Shown: piece after piece, positions 7,670-16,773 of the stretch | Position numbering within the stretch: the first letter of the stretch is position 1 | Layout of the letters: the number at the start of each line of letters is the position of its first letter | Assembly: GCA_018056685.1 (NCBI GenBank) | Contig: JAGPFC010000011.1 | Coordinates: 33,282 to 97,281 of the forward strand | DNA length: 64,000 nt | DNA from: Smithella sp. | Lineage (GTDB): Bacteria; Desulfobacterota; Syntrophia; Syntrophales; Smithellaceae | Direction of reading: 5' to 3' | Made by a program: the position numbers and the translations under genes | The notes under the pieces: model-generated | What the model was told of the DNA's origin: nothing | Databases searched by the model: none | What the model saw: the letters and a program-made list of their open reading frames with translations, nothing else

Positions 7670-8652
7670 TGAAAAAAATTGTGATTTTACACAGCGATAT
7701 TCCACCTGACGCCTCAGATGATGAGCTGGATTGCCTTGTGCAGGCTGAAGCCATTGCTGAAGCCCTGCGTACGCTGCATTATGATCCCGCTTTTCTGCCA
7801 TTTGAACTCAATCTGAATAACACCATCACCATGTTGCAGTCCTTGAAGCCGCTGTTGGTTTTCAATATTGTCGAGACGCTTGATTCAAAAGGCAGTCTGA
7901 TTCATTTTGCTCCCGCCGTGCTTGATGCTCTGCGGATTCCTTACACCGGCTGCCCGACGCGAGCCATATATCATACATCCAACAAGCCGATGGCCAAGAA
8001 AATCATGCACCATGCCGGTATTGCTACCCCGGATTGGATGGAGCAGGACGGTTTCGTCTGTCAAAAAGAAAATTCCAGGAATTTTTTAATCAAATCTTCC
8101 TGGGAACACGCCTCCATCGGACTTGATGAAAACTCCCTTATCACCTACACAGACAAAGCAAGAATGTTACAGGAAATGAAGCTCCGTGAAGCAAAACTGG
8201 GCGGTTCCTGCTATGCCGAAGCCTACATTGAAGGGCGCGAATTCAACATTGCCCTGATTTCGGATAAGGCCGGAGCAAGGGTATTGCCGATAGCCGAAAT
8301 GCTGTTTCAGGATTATGCTCCCGATAAACTGAAAATTGTTGATTACAAAGCCAAATGGGACGCGGATTCCTTTGAGTACAACAACACGATCCGCAGATTT
8401 GATTTTCAGGACGACGATTCCCTGTTACTATCGTCTTTAAAAGAAATTTCTCTGCAGTGCTGGAATATTTTTGAATTGCGGGGGTATGCCCGCGTTGATT
8501 TCCGGGTTGATACCAATGGAAAGCCCTGGGTATTGGAGGTCAACACGAATCCGTGTTTATCGCCGGATGCCGGTTTTGCCGCCGCGCTGCAGAGGGCTGA
8601 AATAAAATATCAAGAAGCTATCAGACTGATCATTGAAAATGCGTTGAAATAA
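7669..8652 (+). CDS. D-Ala-D-Ala-ligase-like ATP-grasp enzyme 2
   Basis: A second ATP-grasp ligase of 327 residues whose ATG overlaps the TGA of the first copy, so the two are translationally coupled. Visible motifs are FNIVETLDSKG (substrate domain), FLIKSSWEHASIG (ATP-binding lysine region), EGREFNIALI, GYARVDFRVD and VLEVNTNPCLSPDAG. The last contains the metal ligands. The two copies share the fold motifs but differ in most other residues, so they probably act on different substrates or in successive steps. The product is unknown. Confidence 0.8.
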   Translation: MKKIVILHSDIPPDASDDELDCLVQAEAIAEALRTLHYDPAFLPFELNLNNTITMLQSLKPLLVFNIVETLDSKGSLIHFAPAVLDALRIPYTGCPTRAIYHTSNKPMAKKIMHHAGIATPDWMEQDGFVCQKENSRNFLIKSSWEHASIGLDENSLITYTDKARMLQEMKLREAKLGGSCYAEAYIEGREFNIALISDKAGARVLPIAEMLFQDYAPDKLKIVDYKAKWDADSFEYNNTIRRFDFQDDDSLLLSSLKEISLQCWNIFELRGYARVDFRVDTNGKPWVLEVNTNPCLSPDAGFAAALQRAEIKYQEAIRLIIENALK

Positions 8653-8671
8653 TAAAAATGCAGAAAATTTT

Positions 8672-9157
8672 ATGAAACCTTTTACCTATCGTCAGCAAAT
8701 AAAATCCTCCGATGTGGAAGCCATTGCCGGCCTGGTTGAATCCAGCGGCTTCTTTTCCGATGAGGAAATAGAGATCGCCATTCAACTGGCCGAAGAAAAA
8801 TTAGATCAGAAAGAGGCCAGTTCATACCGGTTTTTATTTGCCGAAAACGATCATCGCGTTCTGGGATACACCTGCTATGGACTTATTCCGGCGACTGCCT
8901 CCAGTTATGACATTTACTGGATTGTCGTCGCCAATGATTTGCAGGGACAGGGATTGGGAAAACTGCTGATGGTTCAAACAGAGAAACTGATTGAGGCAAG
9001 CGGCGGCAGACGATTATATGCCGAAACATCCTCCCGCGACCAGTATAAACCCACGCATAAATTTTATGAAGCCTGCGGTTACCGCCAGGAAGCATTTTTG
9101 AAGAATTTTTACGCTGAAGGTGACGGGAAAATTATCTATTCTAAAGTCCTTAAATAA
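8672..9157 (+). CDS. GNAT-family N-acetyltransferase
   Basis: A 161-residue acetyl-CoA-dependent acyltransferase. The acetyl-CoA pyrophosphate loop is LQGQGLGKLLM (about residues 90-100). The C-terminal part has ETSSRDQYKPTHKFYEACGY, as in small-molecule or peptide acetylases. It starts 20 bases after the second ATP-grasp gene and is the last gene of the putative operon. Known beta-lysine acetyltransferases (AblB) that act with lysine aminomutase are much longer (around 270 residues), so this is not a plain ablB. Acetylation of a beta-lysine-containing product is a reasonable guess. Confidence 0.8.
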   Translation: MKPFTYRQQIKSSDVEAIAGLVESSGFFSDEEIEIAIQLAEEKLDQKEASSYRFLFAENDHRVLGYTCYGLIPATASSYDIYWIVVANDLQGQGLGKLLMVQTEKLIEASGGRRLYAETSSRDQYKPTHKFYEACGYRQEAFLKNFYAEGDGKIIYSKVLK

Positions 9158-9294
9158 CAGGTTTTAATTTTTTTTTACGTTTTTTATCCCTTTTTAATTC
9201 TTGCATTTTCTCCGATAATTCGTTAGAGCACAGCCGGTAATTATGTAACATTTGACAACATAAATTTATAAAGGACCGCAAGGAGGGATATCTC

Positions 9295-9915
9295 ATGCGT
9301 CTGTTCCCTAAAGAAGAGAATTTTTTTGAACTTTTTGACGAACTTGCCGATAAAATTGAAGAAGGCGGCAAGCTTTTCCTGGAAATGGCCCAGGCCCGGG
9401 ATTATTCTGATGTAAGAGTCGCCAAACTCAAAGAAATCGAGCACGAAGCCGACGGTATTACTCATAAAACATATGAAAAAATGCACAAGACTTTTCTCAC
9501 ACCCATCGATCGAGAGGATATCTATGCGCTGGTCAATAAAATGGACAGCATCATGGATGTGATTGAAGCCACTGCTGTCCGCATCCATTTATATAAGGTG
9601 AAAAGAACCTCCGACGAAATTATCAAGCAGGCTCAAATTCTGAACGATGCCATCAGGAAATTAAAAACAATTATTCAAGCCATGCGCGATATGAAGAACT
9701 CCGAGATGATTCTCGCCGGTTGCGTGGAAATTAATACTCTGGAAAATGCCGGCGACATCACCTTAAGATCCATCATGGCCAATCTTTTCGAAACCGAAAA
9801 AGACGCGATTGAGCTCGTTAAATGGAAAGATATTTTTCAACTCTTGGAAGAAGCAATTGATGTTTGCGAAGACGTATCCAACATCGTGGAGGGGATCGTC
9901 CTGAAACATGCTTGA
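9295..9915 (+). CDS. DUF47 / PhoU-like PiT accessory protein
   Basis: A 206-residue all-helical protein with the DUF47 pattern: repeated acidic/His helices such as KEIEHEADGITHKTYE, LTPIDREDIYALVNKMD and EINTLENAGD. Proteins of this type are encoded next to PiT transporters and are thought to tune them. A good GGAGG site precedes the ATG at 9295. The 3' end overlaps the PiT gene by 8 bases, so the two are coupled. Confidence 0.9.
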   Translation: MRLFPKEENFFELFDELADKIEEGGKLFLEMAQARDYSDVRVAKLKEIEHEADGITHKTYEKMHKTFLTPIDREDIYALVNKMDSIMDVIEATAVRIHLYKVKRTSDEIIKQAQILNDAIRKLKTIIQAMRDMKNSEMILAGCVEINTLENAGDITLRSIMANLFETEKDAIELVKWKDIFQLLEEAIDVCEDVSNIVEGIVLKHA

Positions 9916-10909
9916 TTCAATGGCATTTGTTGTTTTTCTCATCATTGGCGCGCTAGCCTTTGATTTTCTTAACGGATTTCACGATTCGGCCAATTCTATT
10001 TCCACGGTTGTTTCCACCCGTGTTCTGTCGCCAAAATATGCGGTTATCTGGGCGGCTTTTTTTAATTTCGTTGCGGTTTTTTTTGTGGGCACAGCGGTGG
10101 CACATACGGTCGGCAAAGGTATTATTCATATAGATATTGTTGATAATCTGGTCATTCTATCGGCGTTAGGCGGTGCCATTATATGGAATATTGTCACCTG
10201 GTACCTCGGATTACCCAGCAGTTCATCGCACGCCCTGATTGGTGGGTTAATCGGCGCAGCTGTCTCCAAGGCTGGCACAGGCACGTTGGTCTGGGCAGGT
10301 ATTATTAAGACAACCGTTTTTATCATTGTATCGCCTATGATCGGTATGATCCTTGGTTTTACATTCATGGTGTTGGCCATGAATTTGAGCCATAATTCCA
10401 ATATCGCAAAATCCGACAAACTATTCCGCAAGCTTCAGCTTGTTTCCGCAGCCATTTATTCATTAGGACACGGTATGAATGATGCTCAGAAAACAATGGG
10501 CATTATCGCCATGGCTCTTTTCAGCAAGGGCCTTCTGGGCAATACTTTCCATATTCCTGTCTGGGTCATTATCGCCTGCTATGCCATGATTTCTTTGGGA
10601 ACCATGTTTGGTGGGTGGAGGATTGTGAAAACGATGGGAACAAAAATTACGAAACTTCAACCCATGGGAGGCTTTAGCGCTGAAACGGCTGCCGCCTGCT
10701 CGATCATTGGTGCCACAATGGCAGGCATTCCTGTTAGCACGACCCACACCATTACCGGGGCGATCGTCGGCGTCGGTTCCACAAAGAGACTTTCCGCTGT
10801 GCGGTGGGGTGTTGCCGGAAATATAGTGTGGGCATGGATTTTAACCATTCCCGCTGCCGCGGTTCTTTCGGCGGTGATTTATCTTTCCGTTGACTTTTTT
10901 GTCCTTTAA
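9908..10909 (+). CDS. PiT-family inorganic phosphate transporter
   Basis: Inner-membrane phosphate permease of 333 residues with about ten hydrophobic segments. The two family signatures are present in the N- and C-terminal halves: FLNGFHDSANS (about 20-30) and GHGMNDAQKTMG in the middle. VSTTHTITGAI follows near the C-terminus. Cation-coupled uptake of phosphate (or metal phosphate) is the family function. It follows the DUF47 gene with an 8-base overlap. No Pho box was recognised upstream. Confidence 0.92.
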   Translation: MLDSMAFVVFLIIGALAFDFLNGFHDSANSISTVVSTRVLSPKYAVIWAAFFNFVAVFFVGTAVAHTVGKGIIHIDIVDNLVILSALGGAIIWNIVTWYLGLPSSSSHALIGGLIGAAVSKAGTGTLVWAGIIKTTVFIIVSPMIGMILGFTFMVLAMNLSHNSNIAKSDKLFRKLQLVSAAIYSLGHGMNDAQKTMGIIAMALFSKGLLGNTFHIPVWVIIACYAMISLGTMFGGWRIVKTMGTKITKLQPMGGFSAETAAACSIIGATMAGIPVSTTHTITGAIVGVGSTKRLSAVRWGVAGNIVWAWILTIPAAAVLSAVIYLSVDFFVL

Positions 10910-11003
10910 TTATTCCGCCATGCACAAAATATTATTGATAAATTTGCGGTTTTGCCGTAAACCTTTTACTGAATTTAACTAAATTTGTATTCAGGAGATT
11001 GGA

Positions 11004-12266
11004 ATGCCGGGGAAATCATTGCCTTTTACAAAAGCTCAAATCGAAAAAATCATTAAAAACTATCCGACGCCTTTTCATATTTATGACGAAAAGGCCATCC
11101 GGGAAAACGCCCGCGATTTCAGAGATGCCTTTAGCTGGAATGAAGGTTTCAAGGAGTTTTTTGCCGTCAAGGCGGCTCCCAATCCCTATCTGATGAAAAT
11201 TCTGCACAAGGAAGGCTATGGTGCTGATTGCAGTTCGCTCGCCGAGCTGATTATGGCGCAAAAAACCGGTATTACCGGTGAAGAAATCATGTTTTCTTCC
11301 AATGACACTCCCGTGGAAGACTTTCTGCTGGCCAAAAAATTAAAGGCTATCATTAATCTGGACGATATCAGCCACATTTCCTATCTCGAAAAATACGCCG
11401 GACTGCCCCCGATGATTTGCTTCCGCTACAATCCGGGTAGATTGAAAAAAGGAAATCATATTATCGGGCATCCCGAGGAAGCCAAATACGGTTTCACCAG
11501 AGAACAGCTTTTTGAGGGCTATAGAATCTGCAAGGGAAAGGGCGTTAAGCGTTTCGGCATTCACACGATGGTGGCTTCCAACGAACTCGACCCCTACTAT
11601 TTTGTCGAGACCGCAGAAATCCTCTTTCATCTGATTGTGGAAATTTCACAAAAGCTGGGCATCAAATTTGAATTTGTCAATATCGGTGGCGGGGTGGGCA
11701 TTCCCTACAGACCGGAGCAAAAACGAATTAACCTGAAAGTCATGAGCCAGGGGATCAGAAAAAAATACAACGAAATCATTGTCGCCAACGGTCTCGCACC
11801 ATTAAAGCTTTTTACAGAGTGTGGCCGATACATCACCGGTCCTTATGGCTATCTGGTGGCCCGAGTTCTGCACATCAAAAATACCTACAAAGCATTCGCC
11901 GGCCTGGATGCCTGCATGGCTAATCTGATGCGCCCTGCCCTTTACGGCGCCTACCATCACATTACCGTTATGGGCAAGGAACGTAAAGCGCATAATGTTG
12001 TTTACGACGTCACCGGTTCGCTTTGTGAAAACAACGACAAATTTGCCATTGACCGTAAACTACCCAGGCTCGAGCGAGGCGATATTATTGTCATTCATGA
12101 TGCCGGTGCGCATGGCTTTGCCATGGGTTTCAATTATAACGGCAAGCTTCGTTCGGCGGAACTGCTTTTAAGAGAAAACGGTGACGTGGTGCAAATTCGC
12201 CGTGCCGAAACCGTCAAGGATTACTTCGCAACTCTGGATTTCAATGGCTTGAAAAAATTCAAGTAA
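11004..12266 (+). CDS. Diaminopimelate decarboxylase-like PLP enzyme
   Basis: Fold-type III PLP decarboxylase of 420 residues, close in plan to LysA (meso-diaminopimelate to lysine). The PLP lysine is in FFAVKAAPNP (about 52-61). The phosphate-binding loop is NIGGGVGIPY. The C-terminal domain has GSLCEN, with the catalytic Cys-Glu pair, and GAHGFAMGFNYN. Two positions differ from classical LysA: EPGR is ECGR and GAYGF is GAHGF. The IHTMVASNELDP segment also marks a distinct subgroup. AGGAG lies just before the ATG. If it makes lysine it would feed the aminomutase 5 kb upstream; an ornithine, arginine or carboxynorspermidine decarboxylase remains possible. Confidence 0.72.
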   Translation: MPGKSLPFTKAQIEKIIKNYPTPFHIYDEKAIRENARDFRDAFSWNEGFKEFFAVKAAPNPYLMKILHKEGYGADCSSLAELIMAQKTGITGEEIMFSSNDTPVEDFLLAKKLKAIINLDDISHISYLEKYAGLPPMICFRYNPGRLKKGNHIIGHPEEAKYGFTREQLFEGYRICKGKGVKRFGIHTMVASNELDPYYFVETAEILFHLIVEISQKLGIKFEFVNIGGGVGIPYRPEQKRINLKVMSQGIRKKYNEIIVANGLAPLKLFTECGRYITGPYGYLVARVLHIKNTYKAFAGLDACMANLMRPALYGAYHHITVMGKERKAHNVVYDVTGSLCENNDKFAIDRKLPRLERGDIIVIHDAGAHGFAMGFNYNGKLRSAELLLRENGDVVQIRRAETVKDYFATLDFNGLKKFK

Positions 12267-12317
12267 CTCTAAGGGTGAATGTTTCTCCACCCTCGAAGCT
12301 ATATTAGAGACAAATAA

Positions 12318-12917
12318 ATGATTGAAAAATTACGACTCATTCTTTCGAAAATATTTGTTGATTTTTTATTTGTTTTAGTCATTTTTGCCAGCAGCCTCTG
12401 GGAAGATAAGGCGCCGTTTGTGACGTCGTTACTGTTTTTTCTGGGCGCCATTCTGGTCGGCATTGCTTCGATGGGGAGATTATGGTGTTCGGTTTATATA
12501 GCCGGATACAAGACAGGTCATCTGGTCACACAAGGTCCTTATTCCATGTGCAGAAATCCCTTGTATTTTTTCAGTCTTGTTGGCGGATTGGGTGTCGGAT
12601 TCGCGTCTGAAACGCTTTTGATACCATTGTTAATTTTAATCGCTTTTGTCGCATACTATCCATTTGTTATCAAAAGTGAAGAAGCAGAACTGATCGTAAA
12701 GCACAAAAGTGAATTTGAAAATTATCTCAAAAGTGTGCCAATGTTTTTCCCTAACACGTCACTCTTGAAGGAACCTGAAGAATATATCGTGAAACCCAGG
12801 ATTTTCCGCCAGCATATGTTTGATACACTTTTGTTTATATGGCTATTGGGCGCGCTGGTTGTCATTAAGGAGCTTCACGAACTGAAAATTATTCCCACCC
12901 TGTTTAAAATCTATTAA
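12318..12917 (+). CDS. Isoprenylcysteine methyltransferase-like membrane protein
   Basis: A 199-residue integral membrane protein with four to five hydrophobic segments. The signature of the ICMT/PEMT-like methyltransferases is visible: VTQGPYSMCRNPLYF (about 73-87) and the later EEAELIVKHKSEFENYLKSVP. In this family SAM-dependent methylation takes place at the membrane face. The true substrate in bacteria is usually unknown. It lies between the LysA-like gene and murI with no clear functional link. Confidence 0.8.
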   Translation: MIEKLRLILSKIFVDFLFVLVIFASSLWEDKAPFVTSLLFFLGAILVGIASMGRLWCSVYIAGYKTGHLVTQGPYSMCRNPLYFFSLVGGLGVGFASETLLIPLLILIAFVAYYPFVIKSEEAELIVKHKSEFENYLKSVPMFFPNTSLLKEPEEYIVKPRIFRQHMFDTLLFIWLLGALVVIKELHELKIIPTLFKIY

Positions 12918-13033
12918 TTTCTGCAACCTATCACAAGAAATCTTGCCATATCCTGATTAATTGTGATAAGCATTTGCACGATATTAATCCTGACGTAAAC
13001 AAACTTTTTTTAATGAAAAGAAGATTATAACCA

Positions 13034-13882
13034 GTGAATATACAATCCAGTCGTGCCATAGGCGTTTTCGATTCCGGCATCGGCGGCCTGACAGTTGTCC
13101 GCGCTTTAATGGAGCGCCTGCCTTTTGAAAAGATTATTTATTTCGGCGATACCGCCCGCGTCCCCTACGGTATTAAATCGGTAGAAACGATTAACCGTTA
13201 TGCGGCGCAAATCACCGAATTTCTGATCAAGCAAGACGTCAAAATGCTGATTGTCGCCTGCAATACCATGGCGGCGGTTGCTCATCAGACAATTGTTGAT
13301 CTGGCCCATGTGCCCGTCGCCGCTATTGCCTCGCAAAAGATTGTGGAACCCGTGCCTGTATTGGAAGTTATTGATGCCAGTGCCCGTATGGCCGTTCAGA
13401 ACACCAAAACGAAGTCAATCGGCGTCATCGGAACACCGGCAACCATCAACAGTAACGCTTACGCACGCGCTATCCATCTCTTGGACAAGGATGCAAAGGT
13501 GTATTCACAGGCCTGTCCCCTGTTCGTGTCCCTGGTGGAAGAGGGATGGTTTGATCATCCTGCAACAAGACTCATTGCTCAGGAATATTTAAAACCAGTT
13601 ATTGCTGAACAGGTGGATACACTTGTGTTGGGCTGTACGCATTATCCTTTATTGAAGCCTTTGCTGCAGGATGTAATGGGCGCTTCCGTAACACTGATTG
13701 ACTCGGCAGAAGCGATGGCAAATATCGCCGCGGATTTAATTGACCAGAAAAAAATAGGCAATAAAGCCGGCACACCGCCGGATTACACTTTTTTTGTCAG
13801 CGATTTGCCCTATCGTTTCCAGACAATCGGCGAAAGATTTTTGGGAAGAACGCTCGGACGCGTTCAATTAATCAGCTTATAG
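13034..13882 (+). CDS. murI: Glutamate racemase
   Basis: Interconverts L- and D-glutamate and supplies D-Glu for peptidoglycan. The 282-residue protein starts at a GTG. The family motifs are IGVFDSGIGGLTVV near the N-terminus, the first catalytic Cys in VACNTMAA (about residue 75) and the second in LGCTHYPLL (about residue 201). It ends 10 bases before the ThyX-like gene, with which it probably forms an operon. Confidence 0.95.
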   Translation: MNIQSSRAIGVFDSGIGGLTVVRALMERLPFEKIIYFGDTARVPYGIKSVETINRYAAQITEFLIKQDVKMLIVACNTMAAVAHQTIVDLAHVPVAAIASQKIVEPVPVLEVIDASARMAVQNTKTKSIGVIGTPATINSNAYARAIHLLDKDAKVYSQACPLFVSLVEEGWFDHPATRLIAQEYLKPVIAEQVDTLVLGCTHYPLLKPLLQDVMGASVTLIDSAEAMANIAADLIDQKKIGNKAGTPPDYTFFVSDLPYRFQTIGERFLGRTLGRVQLISL

Positions 13883-13892
13883 GAAAAACCTT

Positions 13893-15356
13893 ATGGAAAT
13901 TCTTCTTGCCGGTTATAATCTGGATTACGACCTGATCCGGGAAATGAAGGACAAAAGCGGTCTGAAGCAGGATTTAACGCCCGAAACCATCTCGGCGGCC
14001 TACGCGCGCATCAGCCGCAGCCCGAAACCGGTGAATGATTTGCGCGAGATCTCCCGCGAGGAAGTGGACAAGGCCCGCCAATCCAATCGTAATATTGTTT
14101 TTGAAATGGGACACAGCTCTGTTGCCGAACATGCCGTCTTTAACATTGACGTTATCGGAGTATCACGCCTTTTAGTCGAGGAAATTGAAAAATTCCGTCT
14201 TTGTTCCTACACGGAAAAATCGCAGCGATATGTTTTGTTCAACAAAGATTTTGTCGTCCCTGATGAAATCAGGCGGGCTAATCTGACGAATGTATTCGTC
14301 TCAACCATCGAAGCACAAAATGATTATTATCACGCCCTCTACGAGAAATTAAGACCATATATTTTTGAAAAACACAAAGCTTTGGCGGGAAACCCGGCTC
14401 ACAAGGCCATGCTGGAAGGCTGGGCCAAGGAAGATGCCCGCTATGCGATATCGATGGCTACCCAAACCCAATTGGGCATGACCATCAATGCGCGCAATCT
14501 GGAATTAATGCTCAGGCGTCTGGCCGCCTCATCTTTGGCTGAAGCCAATGAGTACAGTGAAAAATTGTACGCGGCGACAAAAGAAATTGCTCCATCTCTT
14601 ATCCGTTACACCCAGGCAACAGATTACGACAAATTTACCAGAAAAAATTTGCGAGGTCTTTGTGCCGATTTATCGGAACAGTACGGCACCGGCTTTGAAA
14701 AATTATCCGACGTGCAATTGATCTATTCTTCACCCGATGCCGATAACAGGATTGCCGCAACCTTATTGTTTTCTTCTTCCAACATGACATATGCCCGGTG
14801 CTTGAGCATGGCCGGCAAAATGACTTCGCCGGCACAAAAGGCTTTGTTTAAAACCGCTTTTGAAAATATAAAATTACATGATGCCGTTTTACGTGAAATG
14901 GAAAATGTCGATCTGATCTTCGAACTTGTCTTGAGTTCCAGTTGCTTTGCTCAGTTGAAACGACATCGGATGTCCACGATTATCGCTCAGGAATATGATC
15001 CGCAACTGGGCGTAACCGTACCGCCTTCCATTAAAGCCATTGGTGAGCAAAAAGCTTTTATGGACGTAATGCGCCGGACACAAAAAGCCTACAAGCAAAT
15101 AAGCGAAAAAGCTCCGCATGTTGCATCCTATGTTCTGACCAATGCCCACAGAAAAAGAGTTCTGATGAAATTCAACGCTCGCGAAATGTATCATCTGGCG
15201 CGCCTGCGCGCCGACGCTCACGCGCAGTGGGATATTCGCAATCTGACGGAAAAAATGCTCAGGCAGGCCAGGAAAGTTATGCCTCATACACTGATGATGG
15301 CTTGCGGCAAGGACAATTTCCCGAAGCTTTTTTTAAAAACTTTCCCCGGTAAGTGA
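13893..15356 (+). CDS. Two-domain ThyX-like FAD-dependent thymidylate synthase
   Basis: ThyX uses FAD and methylene-tetrahydrofolate to methylate dUMP. This protein has 487 residues, about twice the usual 220-250, and contains two ThyX-like halves. The N-terminal half keeps GHSSVAEHA (73-81) and SYTEKSQRYV (105-114), but the family RHR triad is replaced by KFR. The C-terminal half has an RHRMST motif (about 355-360) and lacks the downstream QSQRY part. The active site may therefore be built from both halves. No ThyA is seen here. A related non-synthase function cannot be excluded. Confidence 0.75.
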   Translation: MEILLAGYNLDYDLIREMKDKSGLKQDLTPETISAAYARISRSPKPVNDLREISREEVDKARQSNRNIVFEMGHSSVAEHAVFNIDVIGVSRLLVEEIEKFRLCSYTEKSQRYVLFNKDFVVPDEIRRANLTNVFVSTIEAQNDYYHALYEKLRPYIFEKHKALAGNPAHKAMLEGWAKEDARYAISMATQTQLGMTINARNLELMLRRLAASSLAEANEYSEKLYAATKEIAPSLIRYTQATDYDKFTRKNLRGLCADLSEQYGTGFEKLSDVQLIYSSPDADNRIAATLLFSSSNMTYARCLSMAGKMTSPAQKALFKTAFENIKLHDAVLREMENVDLIFELVLSSSCFAQLKRHRMSTIIAQEYDPQLGVTVPPSIKAIGEQKAFMDVMRRTQKAYKQISEKAPHVASYVLTNAHRKRVLMKFNAREMYHLARLRADAHAQWDIRNLTEKMLRQARKVMPHTLMMACGKDNFPKLFLKTFPGK

Positions 15357-15375
15357 TTAGCCGTTTAATTATTCA

Positions 15376-16773
15376 ATGAGTATCCCTTCTAATAAAAAAC
15401 AACTCTACATTCTGCTTGTTACAACACTCAGTTCTTTTCTGACGCCTTTTATGGGCTCCGCTGTTAATGTTGCTCTGCCCGCTATTGCCAGAGAATTAGC
15501 CATGACAGCGCTTAGCCTGAGTTGGGTGGCAACATCGTTTATTCTGGCGGCTGCCATCACCCTTATTCCTCTGGGCCGTCTGGCCGACATTTATGGCCGC
15601 CGAAGAATGTTTATTTATGGAGCGTTGATTTTTACCGTGGCTTCTTCGTTTTGTATCTGGTCGCCTACACAATCTTTTTTAATTGCCGCCCGCGCCCTGC
15701 AGGGTATCGGTGGAGCGATGATTTTCAGCACAGGCACCGCCATGCTGATTTCAGCTTATCCCCTCGGTGAACGGGGAAAGATATTGGGAATAAACATCAC
15801 CGCTGTTTATGTCGGCTTAACCGTCGGTCCTTTTATCGGCGGCATACTCACACAATACCTGGGTTGGCGATATATTTTTCTTTTTACAGTTTTTCTGGGT
15901 GTGACGATTGTTTACATCACTTTAGCGCTGATTGAACCGGAAGTATCCACCCGTGAAGATGAAGGATTTGATTTGACCGGTTCGTTGATTTACGCCATGG
16001 CGCTTTTTGCCATTATGTATGGATTTTCCCAACTGCCGACCATCCAGGCTGGATGTTTAATAGCGACAGGATTGCTCTTGCTGGGCTTATTCATTTTTCA
16101 GCAGTTGAAAAGTCCGTTCCCCTTGATGGATATTCGCCTGTTTTTAAATAACAGAGTTTTTGCTTTTTCCAATCTGGCCGCTCTGATTAATTACAGTGCC
16201 ACGTTCGTCATTAATTTTCTGCTCAGTCTTTACCTGCAAAACATCAAAGCGCTGACACCGGCCGAAGCCGGGCTGATTCTGATTGCCGCCCCTGCCATGC
16301 AGGCGCTGATTTCACCTTTTGCCGGAAGACTTTCCGATCGTTTTGAACCGCAGATAATTGCCTCTATAGGCATGGCTCTGACAGTTATCGGTCTTGTCCT
16401 TTTAATATTTATCAACGGCTCCACCAGTATTAACTACGTTTTTGTCTGCCTTATTTTACTGGGTGTCGGTTTTGCGCTTTTCTCTTCTCCCAATGTCAAT
16501 GCCACCATGAGCTCAGTGGAAAAAAAATATTACGGCGTTGCTTCGGCCACACTGGGAACCATGAGACTCACCGGTCAAATGTTCAGCATGGGCATTACAA
16601 TGCTGGTCTTTGCAATTATTCTGGGAGATCATCCTATTGCTCCCGCCAATCACCATCTTTTTTTAAAAAGCACCAAACTTATTTTTTCCATCCTGAGTGT
16701 TCTTTGCTGCGGAGGCATTTTTGCGTCACTGGCCAGGGGAAAAATGCATAATGGCAACAACAATAATCATTAG
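15376..16773 (+). CDS. MFS drug exporter, DHA2 (14-TMS) type
   Basis: A 465-residue inner-membrane transporter with about 14 hydrophobic segments. MFS motif A is GRLADIYGRRRMF in the loop between helices 2 and 3. Motif C of drug:proton antiporters is visible as VGLTVGPFIGG. LQGIGGAMIF is typical of EmrB/QacA relatives. Its end overlaps the start of the TauE-type gene by 23 bases. The substrate cannot be deduced. Confidence 0.88.
   Translation: MSIPSNKKQLYILLVTTLSSFLTPFMGSAVNVALPAIARELAMTALSLSWVATSFILAAAITLIPLGRLADIYGRRRMFIYGALIFTVASSFCIWSPTQSFLIAARALQGIGGAMIFSTGTAMLISAYPLGERGKILGINITAVYVGLTVGPFIGGILTQYLGWRYIFLFTVFLGVTIVYITLALIEPEVSTREDEGFDLTGSLIYAMALFAIMYGFSQLPTIQAGCLIATGLLLLGLFIFQQLKSPFPLMDIRLFLNNRVFAFSNLAALINYSATFVINFLLSLYLQNIKALTPAEAGLILIAAPAMQALISPFAGRLSDRFEPQIIASIGMALTVIGLVLLIFINGSTSINYVFVCLILLGVGFALFSSPNVNATMSSVEKKYYGVASATLGTMRLTGQMFSMGITMLVFAIILGDHPIAPANHHLFLKSTKLIFSILSVLCCGGIFASLARGKMHNGNNNNH

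Noticed and set aside
12272..12293. AGGGTG/CACCCT hairpin between the LysA-like and methyltransferase genes
   Set aside because: Short stem with a long loop and no T-run; too weak to call a terminator.
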